Assembly: GCF_014269285.1 (NCBI RefSeq)
Contig: NZ_JACOAF010000041.1
Coordinates: forward strand, 144,950 to 208,949
Length of the DNA: 64,000 nucleotides
From: Rufibacter sediminis
GTDB taxonomy: Bacteria; Bacteroidota; Bacteroidia; Cytophagales; Hymenobacteraceae
Reading direction: 5' to 3'
Part shown: positions 1 to 7,955 of the stretch, piece after piece
Position numbering within the stretch: position 1 is the stretch's first letter
How the letters are laid out: each line of letters opens with the position of its first letter
Translations under genes and position numbers: made by a program
The notes under the pieces: generated by a model
Database searches by the model: none
Told to the model about the DNA's origin: nothing
The model's input: the letters and a program-made list of their open reading frames with translations, nothing else

Positions 1-74
1 TGGGTCATGTCAGGTGCGTTTGGAACCTTCAAGGAACCAAAAAGAAAACACAACCAGAAAGGTTTTGAAGATTA

Positions 75-109
75 TTTCAGGCCTGTTTTCCAGAAATCAG
101 CCTTAAAAC
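75..109. repeat. dispersed palindromic element, copy 1
   Basis: A degenerate copy of the ~38-bp element found throughout the core: a GGCC-containing left arm, a TTTTCCAGAAA centre and a right arm ending in TTAAAAC. It lies just beyond the terminator of the cupin gene. Confidence 0.6.
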
Positions 110-111
110 AC

Positions 112-141
112 CAAAGCCGCTGCACAGGGGCAGCGGCTTTG
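112..141 (-). terminator. hairpin terminator of the Kazal-cupin operon
   Basis: Perfect 12-bp arms (CAAAGCCGCTGC and its complement) enclose a 6-nt loop, directly after the cupin stop codon on the minus strand. Confidence 0.75.
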
Positions 142-169
142 GGCGCAAGTTCAGGATCGGTTCGCTGGT

Positions 170-538
170 TTAATCCTCGCGGTTGACGGTGTTAATGTCA
201 AAGGCCGGCACGCAGATAGACCAGTATTCGCATTCCTCGTCAAACGGATTGGAGTACTGGATGCGGGCCCCGGCTTTGATGTGCAGGGTCTGGCCGGCGG
301 TAAGCACCACGGTTTCCCCGTCAATCTCAATCTGCTTTTTGCCCCGTAGCACAATGGTGACCTCGTCAAACTCGGGCGTTTGGTGCGGTTCTCCCCATTG
401 CGGCGGTGCCACCATGTGCGCCACGCTGAAGGCCTGGGTGCGGGTGCTGGCCAACCCGAAGTGCTCCTCAATGAGTTTGCCGTCTGAGGTGGGCACCCGG
501 AAGGGCGAGGTCTGCAGAAAATATCTTTTTTCGCTCAT
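170..538 (-). CDS. small cupin-domain protein
   Basis: A 122-residue single-domain cupin. The region VTIVLRGKKQIEIDGE followed by LTAGQTLHIKAG is the typical cupin strand-turn-strand core, and a histidine in EPHQTPEFDE could contribute to metal binding. There is no signal peptide, so it is probably cytoplasmic. Small cupins of this kind bind a metal or a small ligand, but the substrate cannot be read from sequence. It begins 4 bp after the stop of the Kazal lipoprotein gene, so the two are probably co-transcribed, and a strong hairpin follows. Family assignment is firm; function is unknown. Confidence 0.8.
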   Translation of the reverse strand: MSEKRYFLQTSPFRVPTSDGKLIEEHFGLASTRTQAFSVAHMVAPPQWGEPHQTPEFDEVTIVLRGKKQIEIDGETVVLTAGQTLHIKAGARIQYSNPFDEECEYWSICVPAFDINTVNRED

Positions 539-542
539 CGGC

Positions 543-791
543 TTAGTTGTTGGTGCCTTTGGTGGGGCATTCGCCTTTGGTGTACGCGGTTACCCCTTTG
601 GTTTCTGCCGTGCAGGCGTTTCCGTAGGTCTTGCCATCGCAGCCGCACACGGGTTCGTATTGCATGGTGCAGGCGCGCTCGTTGTCAATTTTGGCGGGGT
701 CAATGCAGGCCGTGGCGGTTTGCTGCGCGTTTTTGCAACCGAAGCTGATGCTGCCCAGCACCAGGGCTGAAAGAAGAAGTTGTTTTTTCAT
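543..791 (-). CDS. Kazal-type protease-inhibitor-like lipoprotein
   Basis: An 82-residue exported protein. The N-terminus is a lipoprotein signal ([19 protein letters not shown]), so the mature protein should be lipid-anchored at Cys19. The remainder is one Kazal-like module with six cysteines, including the diagnostic [14 protein letters not shown] stretch. Kazal modules inhibit serine proteases or act as small disulfide-bonded folds at the surface. An upstream in-frame extension to 821 exists, but it adds residues before an ideal lipoprotein signal, so the ATG at 791 is preferred. It is the first gene of a two-gene unit with the downstream cupin gene. Confidence 0.82.
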   Translation of the reverse strand: MKKQLLLSALVLGSISFGCKNAQQTATACIDPAKIDNERACTMQYEPVCGCDGKTYGNACTAETKGVTAYTKGECPTKGTNN

Positions 792-859
792 AGGAGGTAT
801 CATGTGGTGAAATATACGCAAATATGCCGGTCCAGCTTTTCTTAGCCGCAGGAACCGTC

Positions 860-896
860 GGTTTTAGGGGTTATTTTAAGAAATAGCGGCAAAACG
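860..896. repeat. dispersed palindromic element, copy 2
   Basis: Left arm GGTTTTAGGGG, centre TTATTTTAAGAAATA, right arm GCGGCAAAACGG. It lies between divergent genes, upstream of both. Confidence 0.65.
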
Positions 897-1049
897 GCTA
901 ACCCGTATCCGTATAAATCCGTAAACAGCTTCAATATATATTGCGATATATATTTATTGTTTAGCATATTGCCGGAGCAAGGTCCGTCGTTTTAATGATG
1001 TTCCCGCCACGGACTTTAAACCAAATATCAACCCTTATTTTTTACCACT

Positions 1050-1325
1050 ATGAAAAACGACAATTCAAAAATTTTGATCGCCGCCGCCGCTGGTGCCGCC
1101 GCTGGAGTAGTTGCAGGTATCTTGATGGCTCCAAGCAACGGAAAAGATTCTCGTAAAGATATCCTGAAAGCCGCTGGTCAACTGGCCGAAAGCGTGAATG
1201 GACAGATTGCTCCTTACCTGGAGAAACTGAGCGGCTTAACCAGCCTATTGGGCGGTTCTGAAGCTTCTAAAAACGCCGGTGCCGGTGATGCCGCTGGTGC
1301 CAACAACACTGGCGCTCAGTCATAA
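1050..1325 (+). CDS. YtxH-type small membrane-associated protein (paralog 1)
   Basis: A 91-residue protein. It starts with a short charged segment and then an Ala/Gly-rich hydrophobic helix (residues about 9-27) ending in GILMAPSNGKDSR, the hallmark of YtxH/gas-vesicle-like stress proteins. The rest is a predicted amphipathic helix and a low-complexity Gly/Ala/Asn tail. YtxH proteins are associated with general stress, but no biochemical activity is established. The next gene is a paralog sharing the same N-terminal pattern, so this is probably a local duplication. Confidence 0.75.
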   Translation: MKNDNSKILIAAAAGAAAGVVAGILMAPSNGKDSRKDILKAAGQLAESVNGQIAPYLEKLSGLTSLLGGSEASKNAGAGDAAGANNTGAQS

Positions 1326-1445
1326 GCTGCCTTCGGATCTTCCGGCGCCGGGAAAGGCAGCAGGATAACCAAATGGTTTGACTATCGTTAAGAAGGAACG
1401 GACGTTTTGTAAACGGGACGAAAGTTCCCCTTAATAATAAAGCTC

Positions 1446-1982
1446 ATGAAAGACGATAATGGAAAAGTGATTCTGGCCATGCTTGCCGGGGCCAGCGCTG
1501 GTCTTGTGGCTGGTATCTTGATGGCTCCCGAGGCCGGAGAAGCCACCCGCGATAGTTTGAAGAAATCGGCCTCTAAACTGGGGTCTGGGTTAGGCTCTAA
1601 ACTGTCTGACTTAGGTTCCAGCGCAGGCGCGTTGCTCGGACGTAAATCTTCGGGCAGCGAAGATCCGGAGGTGGTGAACTTAGGTTCCAACACCACGGCT
1701 ACCTCTCACCTGGACAATAACCCCACCGGCGGAAACGTAGAAACGATGACCGGCAACGATCCGCGTGATACGGCCACCGGTACTGCTCCTTCAGACATGG
1801 GAGCGGGCATTGGCGGCGGTGCCTACGGGGCCGATGCCGGAACCCTGGGTTCTGATACCGACGCGAATGCCTCTGGGGCAGATGCCGGTTCAGTCGCCTC
1901 GGCCACGAACAAACCTAAAAGAGCCAGCCGCGCCAAAGGCACTGCCAAGGGCGGCGGGGCCGGAGCAGACGCTTCCGTTTAA
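1446..1982 (+). CDS. YtxH-type protein with long low-complexity tail (paralog 2)
   Basis: A 178-residue protein. The N-terminus (MKDDNGKVILAML then GILMAPEAGEATRDS) matches the preceding gene, giving a single glycine/alanine-rich membrane helix. After about residue 55 the protein becomes low complexity and rich in Gly, Ala, Ser, Thr and Asp, ending in a basic Lys/Arg/Ala-rich stretch. It has about twice the length of its neighbour, all of it from this disordered tail. The gap to paralog 1 is 120 bp, so the two may share a transcript. Role is inferred only: envelope or stress related. Confidence 0.72.
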   Translation: MKDDNGKVILAMLAGASAGLVAGILMAPEAGEATRDSLKKSASKLGSGLGSKLSDLGSSAGALLGRKSSGSEDPEVVNLGSNTTATSHLDNNPTGGNVETMTGNDPRDTATGTAPSDMGAGIGGGAYGADAGTLGSDTDANASGADAGSVASATNKPKRASRAKGTAKGGGAGADASV

Positions 1983-2225
1983 ATTTTCAAACTTTTTTGA
2001 CAGCATCTGTAACCTTCGGGTGGCAGAGCCGTTAAAGAGAAAAAGTATGATTGGTTAAATAATAAATTGCGAACCAGATGAAGTAACGCGAAGCAGATTA
2101 TTGACGTTGAAACTTGATGAGAAAGATCGATTTAGATTTAGTTTTTTGAGTGATACGAGAATAGCTTAGCAACACAGACGAAAGTCACATCACAAGTAGC
2201 GAGTAGAAGTTATTTAACCAATATA
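1983..2225. other. non-coding stretch after the YtxH pair
   Basis: I see no credible gene, promoter or RNA signature here. The stretch after 2257 up to lysS is also non-coding and holds only the terminators and palindromes listed separately. Confidence 0.5.
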
Positions 2226-2256
2226 AGAAAGCCTTCCCAGACGGGGAAGGCTTTCT
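2226..2256. terminator. hairpin terminator
   Basis: Perfect 13-bp arms (AGAAAGCCTTCCC and its complement) around a 5-nt loop. It lies about 240 bp after the second YtxH gene and could act in either direction. Confidence 0.6.
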
Positions 2257-2271
2257 GCATTTACGGCGTTT

Positions 2272-2308
2272 CCGTTTCAGGGCCATTTCCCCGAAAAGAG
2301 GCATAAAA
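2272..2308. repeat. dispersed palindromic element, copy 3
   Basis: Left arm CCGTTTCAGGGCC, centre ATTTCCCCGAAAA, right arm GAGGCATAAAA. It follows the preceding terminator hairpin. Confidence 0.65.
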
Positions 2309-2572
2309 TAGAATTGGCATAAAATGGCTTGCTCAAAGGCTACAAACTTGCGTCTTGGCACGCGCACCCCGCTCTTCAGGTCGCATTCCAGATCTCGCAA
2401 GCATGACGGGCAATGCTTGGTTCGCTTCCATTATTCTGTATTCTGAAAGGAGGTCTTCTCCCATCTGCCCTCCTGAATGGATCATAGGTCAATCCCTAGT
2501 CGCGTTACCCTGAAGCCTTGCTAGTTCGCGCCCAAGATCTTTCCAAGATGACAGGAGGGGAAGGAGTTCGCC

Positions 2573-2638
2573 CTATGGCGCGGAAGTTACTTCCGTGACT
2601 TATGGTCGCGAGTCACGGAAGTAACTTCCGCGCCATAG
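2573..2638. repeat. large perfect palindrome, copy A
   Basis: Two perfect 28-bp arms, beginning CTATGGCGCGGAAG and ending CTTCCGCGCCATAG, are separated by 10 nt. A related copy lies at 4641-4709. No open reading frame is inside; it looks like a miniature inverted-repeat element or a long hairpin. Confidence 0.8.
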
Positions 2639-2780
2639 AGGCCTTAGTAAACCAAGGAAACAAGATTCTTGTGGATACGAGGTGCAAGCTTATGTCAGCG
2701 TACACAATTCAAGTTTGATGTGCTTCAAAACAAAGACTTCTTGCTCAGGGGTTCATGGTTCGTTTTCCTGAAAAAAGCCC

Positions 2781-2824
2781 ATAAACAGAAAGGCCGCTCT
2801 ATTGGGAGCGGCCTTTCTGTTTAT
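2781..2824. terminator. bidirectional hairpin terminator beside lysS
   Basis: Perfect 19-bp arms (around CAGAAAGGCCGCTC) and a 6-nt loop, with A-runs and T-runs on both sides. It follows the lysS stop on the minus strand. Confidence 0.75.
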
Positions 2825-2830
2825 GAATGC

Positions 2831-2880
2831 TGATTACCATTAGCACATCAGCACATTAAAAAAATTAGCACATTAATTAA
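2831..2880. repeat. degenerate TTAGCACAT word repeat
   Basis: Variants of the word TTAGCACATCAGCACATTA are strung together up to the lysS stop codon. The same word occurs near 40,470-40,500 and at 40,718-40,757. Confidence 0.6.
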
Positions 2881-4397
2881 TTATTCTCCGGCTTCATTTG
2901 CGGGAAGAACAGCACGTCCTGGATGGATTGGGAGTTGGTCATGATCATGCTCAGACGGTCAATGCCAATGCCCAGACCGGCGGTTGGCGGCATGCCGTAC
3001 TCCAGGGCACGCAGGAAATCCTCGTCCAGTACCATGGCTTCGGTGTCACCGCGTTTGCCCAGTTCCAGTTGCTCCTCAAAACGAGCACGCTGGTCAATCG
3101 GGTCGTTCAGCTCAGAGAAGGAGTTACAGATCTCTTTTCCGTTGCAGATCGCCTCGAAACGCTCTACCAGGCCTTCTTTGCTGCGGTGCTTTTTGGCCAG
3201 CGGGCTCATCTCCACCGGATAATCGGTGATGAAGGTGGGCTGGATCAATTGGCCTTCGCATTTCTCCCCGAAGATCTCGTCAATAATCTTTCCTTTCCCG
3301 ATGGTTGGGTCCAGTTTGATGCCCAGGCCAGTGGCCGTTTCGCGCAGTTGTGGCTCGTCCATCTCGGAGATGTCAATGCCGGTGAAGTGCTGGATGGCTT
3401 CAAACATGGTGAAACGCTTCCAGGGACGCGCGAAGTTGATCACGTTCTCGCCCACCTGCACCTGGGTGGTGCCGTGCAGCGCCAGGGCCACTTTCTCCAC
3501 CATCTCTTCCACCAGGTCCATCATCCAGTAGTAATCTTTGTAGGCCACGTACAGCTCCACCTGGGTAAACTCCGGGTTGTGGAAACGGCTCATACCTTCG
3601 TTCCGGAAGTCTTTGGAAAATTCGTAAACGCCATCAAACCCGCCCACGATCAGACGCTTCAGGTACAGCTCATTGGCGATGCGCAGGTACAAGGTCATGT
3701 CCAGGGTGTTGTGGTGCGTCTTGAACGGACGGGCGGCCGCGCCGCCGTACAAAGGCTGCAGGATAGGCGTTTCCACCTCCAGATAGCCGCGCTCGTTCAG
3801 GTACTCGCGCATGGTGTTCACCAGCTTAGTACGCTTGATGAAGGTGTCGCGCACGTCTGGGTTCACCACCATGTCCACGTACCGCTGACGGTAGCGCAGT
3901 TCCGGATCAGTGAAAGCATCATAGACGTGCTCTACGCCGTTCTCGTCTACCTCACGCTTTACAATAGGAAGCGGCTTCAGGGACTTGGCCAGCAAAGTCA
4001 GCTCCGTGACGTGCACCGAGGTTTCGCCCACCTGGGTTTTGAACACGTAGCCTTTCACGCCTATGAAGTCCCCGATGTCCAGCATTTTCTTGAACACGGT
4101 GTTGTAAAGATCCTTGTTTTCGCCCGGGGCGATGTCGTCCCGCGACACGTAGATCTGGATGCGGCCACTGCTGTCCATGAGTTCGGCAAACGAGGCCTTG
4201 CCCATCACGCGGCGGCTCATCAAGCGACCAGCCAGGCTTACTTCCTGGTAATTGTTCTGCTCCGGATCGTAGTTGTCCTTTATATCCTTGGCCGTGGCGG
4301 TCACGTCAAAAAGTTCGGAAGGGTAGGGGTTGATGCCCATCTTCTGGAGCTCTTCGCGCTCATGGCGCCGGCGTAGTTCCTGTTCGCTTAAATGCAT
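2877..4397 (-). CDS. lysS: lysyl-tRNA synthetase, class II
   Basis: A 506-residue enzyme that charges tRNA-Lys with lysine in the cytoplasm. An N-terminal OB-fold anticodon-binding domain (about 55-165; [18 protein letters not shown]) is followed by the class II catalytic core: motif 1 near [13 protein letters not shown], motif 2 [18 protein letters not shown], and motif 3 [13 protein letters not shown] near the C-terminus. Length and motif order match bacterial LysRS. The start [17 protein letters not shown] is the usual one for the family. It stands alone, with a strong terminator 50 bp downstream and repeats upstream. The long open frame on the other strand is a codon-bias shadow. Confidence 0.97.
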   Translation of the reverse strand: MHLSEQELRRRHEREELQKMGINPYPSELFDVTATAKDIKDNYDPEQNNYQEVSLAGRLMSRRVMGKASFAELMDSSGRIQIYVSRDDIAPGENKDLYNTVFKKMLDIGDFIGVKGYVFKTQVGETSVHVTELTLLAKSLKPLPIVKREVDENGVEHVYDAFTDPELRYRQRYVDMVVNPDVRDTFIKRTKLVNTMREYLNERGYLEVETPILQPLYGGAAARPFKTHHNTLDMTLYLRIANELYLKRLIVGGFDGVYEFSKDFRNEGMSRFHNPEFTQVELYVAYKDYYWMMDLVEEMVEKVALALHGTTQVQVGENVINFARPWKRFTMFEAIQHFTGIDISEMDEPQLRETATGLGIKLDPTIGKGKIIDEIFGEKCEGQLIQPTFITDYPVEMSPLAKKHRSKEGLVERFEAICNGKEICNSFSELNDPIDQRARFEEQLELGKRGDTEAMVLDEDFLRALEYGMPPTAGLGIGIDRLSMIMTNSQSIQDVLFFPQMKPENN

Positions 4398-4555
4398 GGA
4401 AACGGTCTTTCAGTAATTACTTTATATCAAACCGCGAATTTCGGAAATTATTCCCATACATAGAGAAGTTGCCGCTTGAAATAGAAGGCTTTGCCGGAGG
4501 ATACGGGCGGAGAGTTGCGGTTATTTGGAGGAAAAGGCGCATTAAAGCCGAAAAA

Positions 4556-4599
4556 AAGCGTTTAGGGGCCACTTTTAGAGAAGTAGCCCCTAAACGCTT
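4556..4599. repeat. dispersed palindromic element, copy 4
   Basis: A very regular copy: perfect 14-bp arms (AAGCGTTTAGGGGC and its complement). The arm sequence differs from other copies but pairing is kept. It could also terminate transcription. Confidence 0.75.
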
Positions 4600-4640
4600 C
4601 GGGTGATGGTACAGGTTAGATTGGGGAAAGTTAGCTGCAC

Positions 4641-4709
4641 CTATGGCGCGGAAGTAACTTCCATGACCTGCTGATTCGATAAGTCACGGAAGAAACTTCC
4701 GCGCCATAG
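4641..4709. repeat. large palindrome, copy B
   Basis: 27-bp arms with three mismatches, sharing the CTATGGCGCGGAAG ends with the palindrome at 2573-2638. The spacer differs from copy A, so the arms are what is conserved. Confidence 0.78.
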
Positions 4710-4725
4710 AGGATCGTGGTTCCCG

Positions 4726-4773
4726 GCGAGTCTGGAGACTCGCTTCATCCCACGGCACGAGTCTGGAGACTCG
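4726..4773. repeat. twin small palindromes CGAGTCTGGAGACTCG
   Basis: Two identical cores, at 4726-4743 and 4758-4773, each an 8-bp palindrome around GG. They lie between the large palindrome and another dispersed element, making a cluster of three repeat families. Confidence 0.75.
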
Positions 4774-4778
4774 CGCCA

Positions 4779-4821
4779 GCGTTTTTTTTGGTGTTTTTTT
4801 TAGAAAACAGACCGAAAACGC
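4779..4821. repeat. dispersed palindromic element, copy 5
   Basis: Ends GCGTTTT and AAAACGC with centre TTTTAGAAAACAG. It directly abuts the twin small palindromes. Confidence 0.68.
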
Positions 4822-4849
4822 GGGCATGTGGAATTAAGAATCAGTAACC

Positions 4850-4938
4850 TGTAATCAGTCATGAACACTACTTAACGCCACCTAACCATCAACAACTAAC
4901 CATCAGCAATCAACAAAGAACAATCAACAATCAGCCAT
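4850..4938. repeat. degenerate AATCAACAATCAGC word repeat
   Basis: About 90 bp of loosely repeated words such as CAATCAACAATCAGC and CCATCAGC, running up to the stop of the aldo/keto reductase gene. No open frame or hairpin explains it. Confidence 0.6.
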
Positions 4939-4941
4939 CAA

Positions 4942-5937
4942 TTAGCCGGGCAGTTGCAGTTTGTTCAGCTCATCGGTGATGAAAGAGAGTTCGTCTTGGC
5001 TGAGTTGCACGTCCATGGCTTTGGCGTTCTGGATGGTTTGCTCGGCGTTGCGGGCTCCCACCAGCGCGATGGTGATGCCGGGCTGCGCGATGGTCCAACG
5101 GAGCACCAATTGGCCGAGGGTGGCGTTCTTGTCATCGGCCAGCGGCTTGATCTTGTCCAGGAAGGCGTTTACTTTCACCAGGTTCTCGGGTTGGTAAACG
5201 GGTAGGCTGGCGCGGTGATCTCCTTCGTTGAAGTGGTGGCCGGGTTTAATTTTGCCGGTGAGTAAGCCGCGTTCCAGCGGGCTGTAGGCCAAGATGGAGA
5301 TGTTCTGCTCCAAGCTGTGCGGTACCACATCAGCTTCAATGTCGCGGTGCACCATGCTGTAGGGCACCTGGTTGGAAGCCAGCGTAAGGTACTTTTCGGC
5401 TTCCTGCATCTGGGCCACGTTGTAGTTGCTGACCCCGGCCTGCCGGATTTTGCCTTGTTTTATTAATTCTGCAACGGTTTCCATCGTCTCCTGAATGGGC
5501 GTGGTGGTGTCTGGCCAGTGGATTTGGTAAAGGTCAATGTAATCGGTGCCCAGGCGGCGGAGGCTGTCTTCGCATTCTTTGATGATGCTCTCGCGACCCG
5601 CGTATTTGTAGACATCGATGTCCTTGCCTTGGTTGTCCTGGCTGTGCATGGCGAAATCGCCTTTGGCCAGGTCCCAGCGCATGCCGTATTTGGTGAGAAT
5701 CTGCACTTTGTCGCGCGGAATGCCTTTGATGGCCTCGCCCACAATCTCTTCGCTCAAACCTTGCCCGTAGATGGGCGCGGTGTCAATGGAGGTCATGCCG
5801 TGGTCATAGGCCGCCTTGATGGCGTCTACGGCTTCCTGACGCTCGGTTCCGCCCCACATCCAGCCGCCGGCTGCCCAGGCGCCAAACGTCAACACCGATA
5901 CTTCCAGGTCTGAGGTTCCTATTTTTCTGTATTCCAT
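4942..5937 (-). CDS. aldo/keto reductase
   Basis: A 331-residue NAD(P)H-dependent aldehyde/ketone reductase with a cytoplasmic TIM barrel. Visible family motifs are FGAWAAGG near the N-terminus, the catalytic-Asp motif IDTAPIYGQGLSEE with its Tyr, the Lys in LTKYGMRWD, the His region YQIHWPDTTTP, GVSNYN, and the cofactor-binding LVGARNAEQ. The upstream in-frame extension to 6015 has no homology-like sequence; the ATG at 5937 (MEYRKIGTSDLEVS) is the typical start. The substrate cannot be predicted. It stands alone and is divergent from the dehydrogenase gene at 6191. Confidence 0.92.
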   Translation of the reverse strand: MEYRKIGTSDLEVSVLTFGAWAAGGWMWGGTERQEAVDAIKAAYDHGMTSIDTAPIYGQGLSEEIVGEAIKGIPRDKVQILTKYGMRWDLAKGDFAMHSQDNQGKDIDVYKYAGRESIIKECEDSLRRLGTDYIDLYQIHWPDTTTPIQETMETVAELIKQGKIRQAGVSNYNVAQMQEAEKYLTLASNQVPYSMVHRDIEADVVPHSLEQNISILAYSPLERGLLTGKIKPGHHFNEGDHRASLPVYQPENLVKVNAFLDKIKPLADDKNATLGQLVLRWTIAQPGITIALVGARNAEQTIQNAKAMDVQLSQDELSFITDELNKLQLPG

Positions 5938-6190
5938 TTTTCTTGTCGTTAAAGATAAAGTCAGAGGGTAAGCTTCTCTGGCGAGAAACGAACCTCCTGT
6001 ATGTACGAAACCCAAAGAAAAGGATTGAGTTCAGTTGGAAGAAGATGGCGGTGGTAGTGTTGAGGATACCAAGCTGAAGTAGGGGAATTTACGACGGGAG
6101 CATGTAGAATCGTCATCTTACCCAAAGGACATCCGTAGAACAAAAGCGAGGTGGGTAGTAGGGCGAAACGTATTCTTGAAAGTTACTTAC

Positions 6191-7186
6191 ATGGAGAAAG
6201 AACAGATAAAACCATTCGCCGGAAAGGTGGTGGTGATTACGGGGGCCTCCAGCGGCATAGGCAAAGCCACGGCAATGGCCTTGGCCAAACAAGGAGCCTC
6301 GCTGGTGCTGGCCGCCCGCAGAGCCGAGATCCTGGAGCAGGTAGCCACCGACTGCATCCAATTAGGCGGCCAGGCCGTGGCCGTGACCACTGATGTCACT
6401 CAGGAACACAGTCTGCTTGCTTTGGCGGAAGCAGCGCTGGCTTTCGGGAGAAAAATTGATGTCTGGATCAACAATGCCGGTGCCGGAGCTCTGGGTGCTT
6501 ACGACGAGACACCCATGGCGGCGCACGAGCAGGTCATCCAGATTAACCTGTTGGGCCACATGCGCGGGTCGTACGCGGTGTTGCCCATCTTCAAGCTGCA
6601 AGGCTACGGACACCTGATCAATACCATCTCGTTGGGGGCCTTCGCGCCCATGCCGTACGCCGTAGCCTATTCGGCGAGTAAATACGGGTTGAGGGGCTTT
6701 TCAGAAGCGCTTCGCGCCGAGCTGACCCAGTTTCCCGGCATCCAGATCAGCGACGTGTTCCCGGCGTTTATTGACACCCCGGGTTTTCAGCACGCCGGAA
6801 ATTACATCGGGAAAAAGATAAAGCCCGCGCCGCCGGTGTATGAGCCGCAACTGGTGGCCGAGGCGATGGTGTCTTTGGTCCGGAAACCCAAACCCGGCGT
6901 AATGGTAGGCAGCTTCGGGTACCTGGCGCGGTTTTCCAATGCGCTCTTCCCCGGCTCCACTCGGAAATTCGCGGCGCGCATGATGGAGCAGTACTTTGAA
7001 CAGGCCGACTCGGTGCCCCTCACGGACGGAAGTCTGTTTCAGCCGTCTAGGGTGGGAACAGACGTCTCGGGTGGCTGGCGGGAGCCTTCCTCCGGGAAAA
7101 GCAAAGGTACCGCCGCAGCCTTGCTGGTGGCGGGAATTGCCTCGGTGCTGTTCTACTTCAGCAGAAGAGGAGCGAGGCTGAGGTAA
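6191..7186 (+). CDS. short-chain dehydrogenase/reductase with C-terminal membrane anchor
   Basis: A 331-residue SDR oxidoreductase. The N-terminal Rossmann motif is TGASSGIGKA, followed by NNAGAG and the catalytic YSASK with its upstream Ser in NTISLGAF. Beyond the usual ~250-residue SDR core is an extension ending in a hydrophobic helix, AAALLVAGIASVLFYF, followed by basic residues, so the enzyme is probably tail-anchored to the inner membrane with the catalytic domain in the cytoplasm. The in-frame TTG at 6176 is possible, but the ATG at 6191 is the better start. Substrate unknown. Confidence 0.9.
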   Translation: MEKEQIKPFAGKVVVITGASSGIGKATAMALAKQGASLVLAARRAEILEQVATDCIQLGGQAVAVTTDVTQEHSLLALAEAALAFGRKIDVWINNAGAGALGAYDETPMAAHEQVIQINLLGHMRGSYAVLPIFKLQGYGHLINTISLGAFAPMPYAVAYSASKYGLRGFSEALRAELTQFPGIQISDVFPAFIDTPGFQHAGNYIGKKIKPAPPVYEPQLVAEAMVSLVRKPKPGVMVGSFGYLARFSNALFPGSTRKFAARMMEQYFEQADSVPLTDGSLFQPSRVGTDVSGGWREPSSGKSKGTAAALLVAGIASVLFYFSRRGARLR

Positions 7187-7190
7187 CATT

Positions 7191-7230
7191 CCGTTTTAAG
7201 GCGCTTTTTTCGTTTTTGGCCCCGAAACGG
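7191..7230. repeat. dispersed palindromic element, copy 6
   Basis: CCGTTTTAAGGCGC ... GGCCCCGAAACGG with a T-rich centre. It begins 4 bp after the SDR stop codon, so it may also end that transcript. Confidence 0.7.
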
Positions 7231-7318
7231 AAGCGCGGACTGAAAACCGATGGCTGGAAAAGATAATCCTTCGGGCGCTTTCGCCGTTAAAGACACAAAC
7301 ACTTCCCCCACACAAACT

Positions 7319-7786
7319 ATGAAATGTGAACTAAGCCTCGTCTTCGAGGAAAACGATGGAACCCTCCGCTGGATTTTCAACATCCTGATTTACGCCCACC
7401 AGATTAGTGAGCCGCAGGTGCGCAAGCTGCTGCAACCTACTCTAAAAGAGTTTCTGCACAAACGCAGTTACCAGGAAGTAATCCGGCTAGCCGAGACCGA
7501 TATTGACGAGGGCGATTTCGTGCGTGATTACCTCAAGCAGAACCTGATCAAGTTCAACGCCTCGCAGGTGCGGGTGAAAGGGGAGAAGATCAAATCCATC
7601 TGCTTCACCATTGAACAGGCGGGCCACATGCAGGCCTCCGCCGATCCGGAATCGGTTGACCCCGAGGTGCTGGCCTTGTTTGAGGGCCACGAACTGAAAC
7701 TGAAGCAAATCAACCACTGCGCCATTGAAGCCCTGAAACAGGCCGGGGCCAAAGGGGTACAGATTGAGAAGTTCAGCCACGAGTAA
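7319..7786 (+). CDS. conserved-looking hypothetical protein
   Basis: 155 residues with no recognised family. Soluble, mixed alpha/beta, no signal peptide; it begins MKCELSLVFEENDGTLRW and carries charged helices such as QVRKLLQPTLKEFLHKRS. The reading frame is open from 7250, but the ATG at 7319 follows a typical AT-rich leader and gives the more natural N-terminus. It lies between two palindromic elements with no operon partner. Function is not assigned. Confidence 0.55.
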   Translation: MKCELSLVFEENDGTLRWIFNILIYAHQISEPQVRKLLQPTLKEFLHKRSYQEVIRLAETDIDEGDFVRDYLKQNLIKFNASQVRVKGEKIKSICFTIEQAGHMQASADPESVDPEVLALFEGHELKLKQINHCAIEALKQAGAKGVQIEKFSHE

Positions 7787-7845
7787 GATTGGGAGATGTG
7801 AAGATGTGAGGATTTGAAAATGCAGGGATGTGGAAATTTGTAGCG
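7785..7845. repeat. degenerate GATGTGAGGAT word repeat
   Basis: Purine-rich degenerate words (GAGATGTGAAGATGTGAGGA and variants) start at the stop codon of the preceding hypothetical gene. They belong to the same class of intergenic word repeats as at 4850 and 39,597. Confidence 0.5.
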
Positions 7846-7868
7846 AATGCATAGATCTGCCTTAAAAT

Positions 7869-7904
7869 GTTTTCGGCCTGTTTTTGTGAAAACAGGCCGA
7901 AAAC
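7869..7904. repeat. dispersed palindromic element, copy 7 (perfect)
   Basis: The best-paired copy: two perfect 16-bp arms (GTTTTCGGCCTGTTTT and its complement) around TGTG. It lies between convergent genes. Confidence 0.85.
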
Positions 7905-7955
7905 GTTCGTATACGTTCTTCAATCATTCAGTCCCTCTCGCATTTACGCCAAAGA

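Noticed and set aside
2185..2400. A 71-codon frame on the minus strand
   Set aside because: It contains a terminator hairpin and a palindromic element and has no protein-like composition.
2748..2786. A partial palindromic element before the lysS terminator
   Set aside because: Only the centre (TTTTCCTGAAAA) and right arm are recognisable.
2898..4376. A 492-codon open frame opposite lysS
   Set aside because: It is a codon-bias shadow: histidine- and valine-rich with no domain, fully antisense to a clear lysyl-tRNA synthetase.
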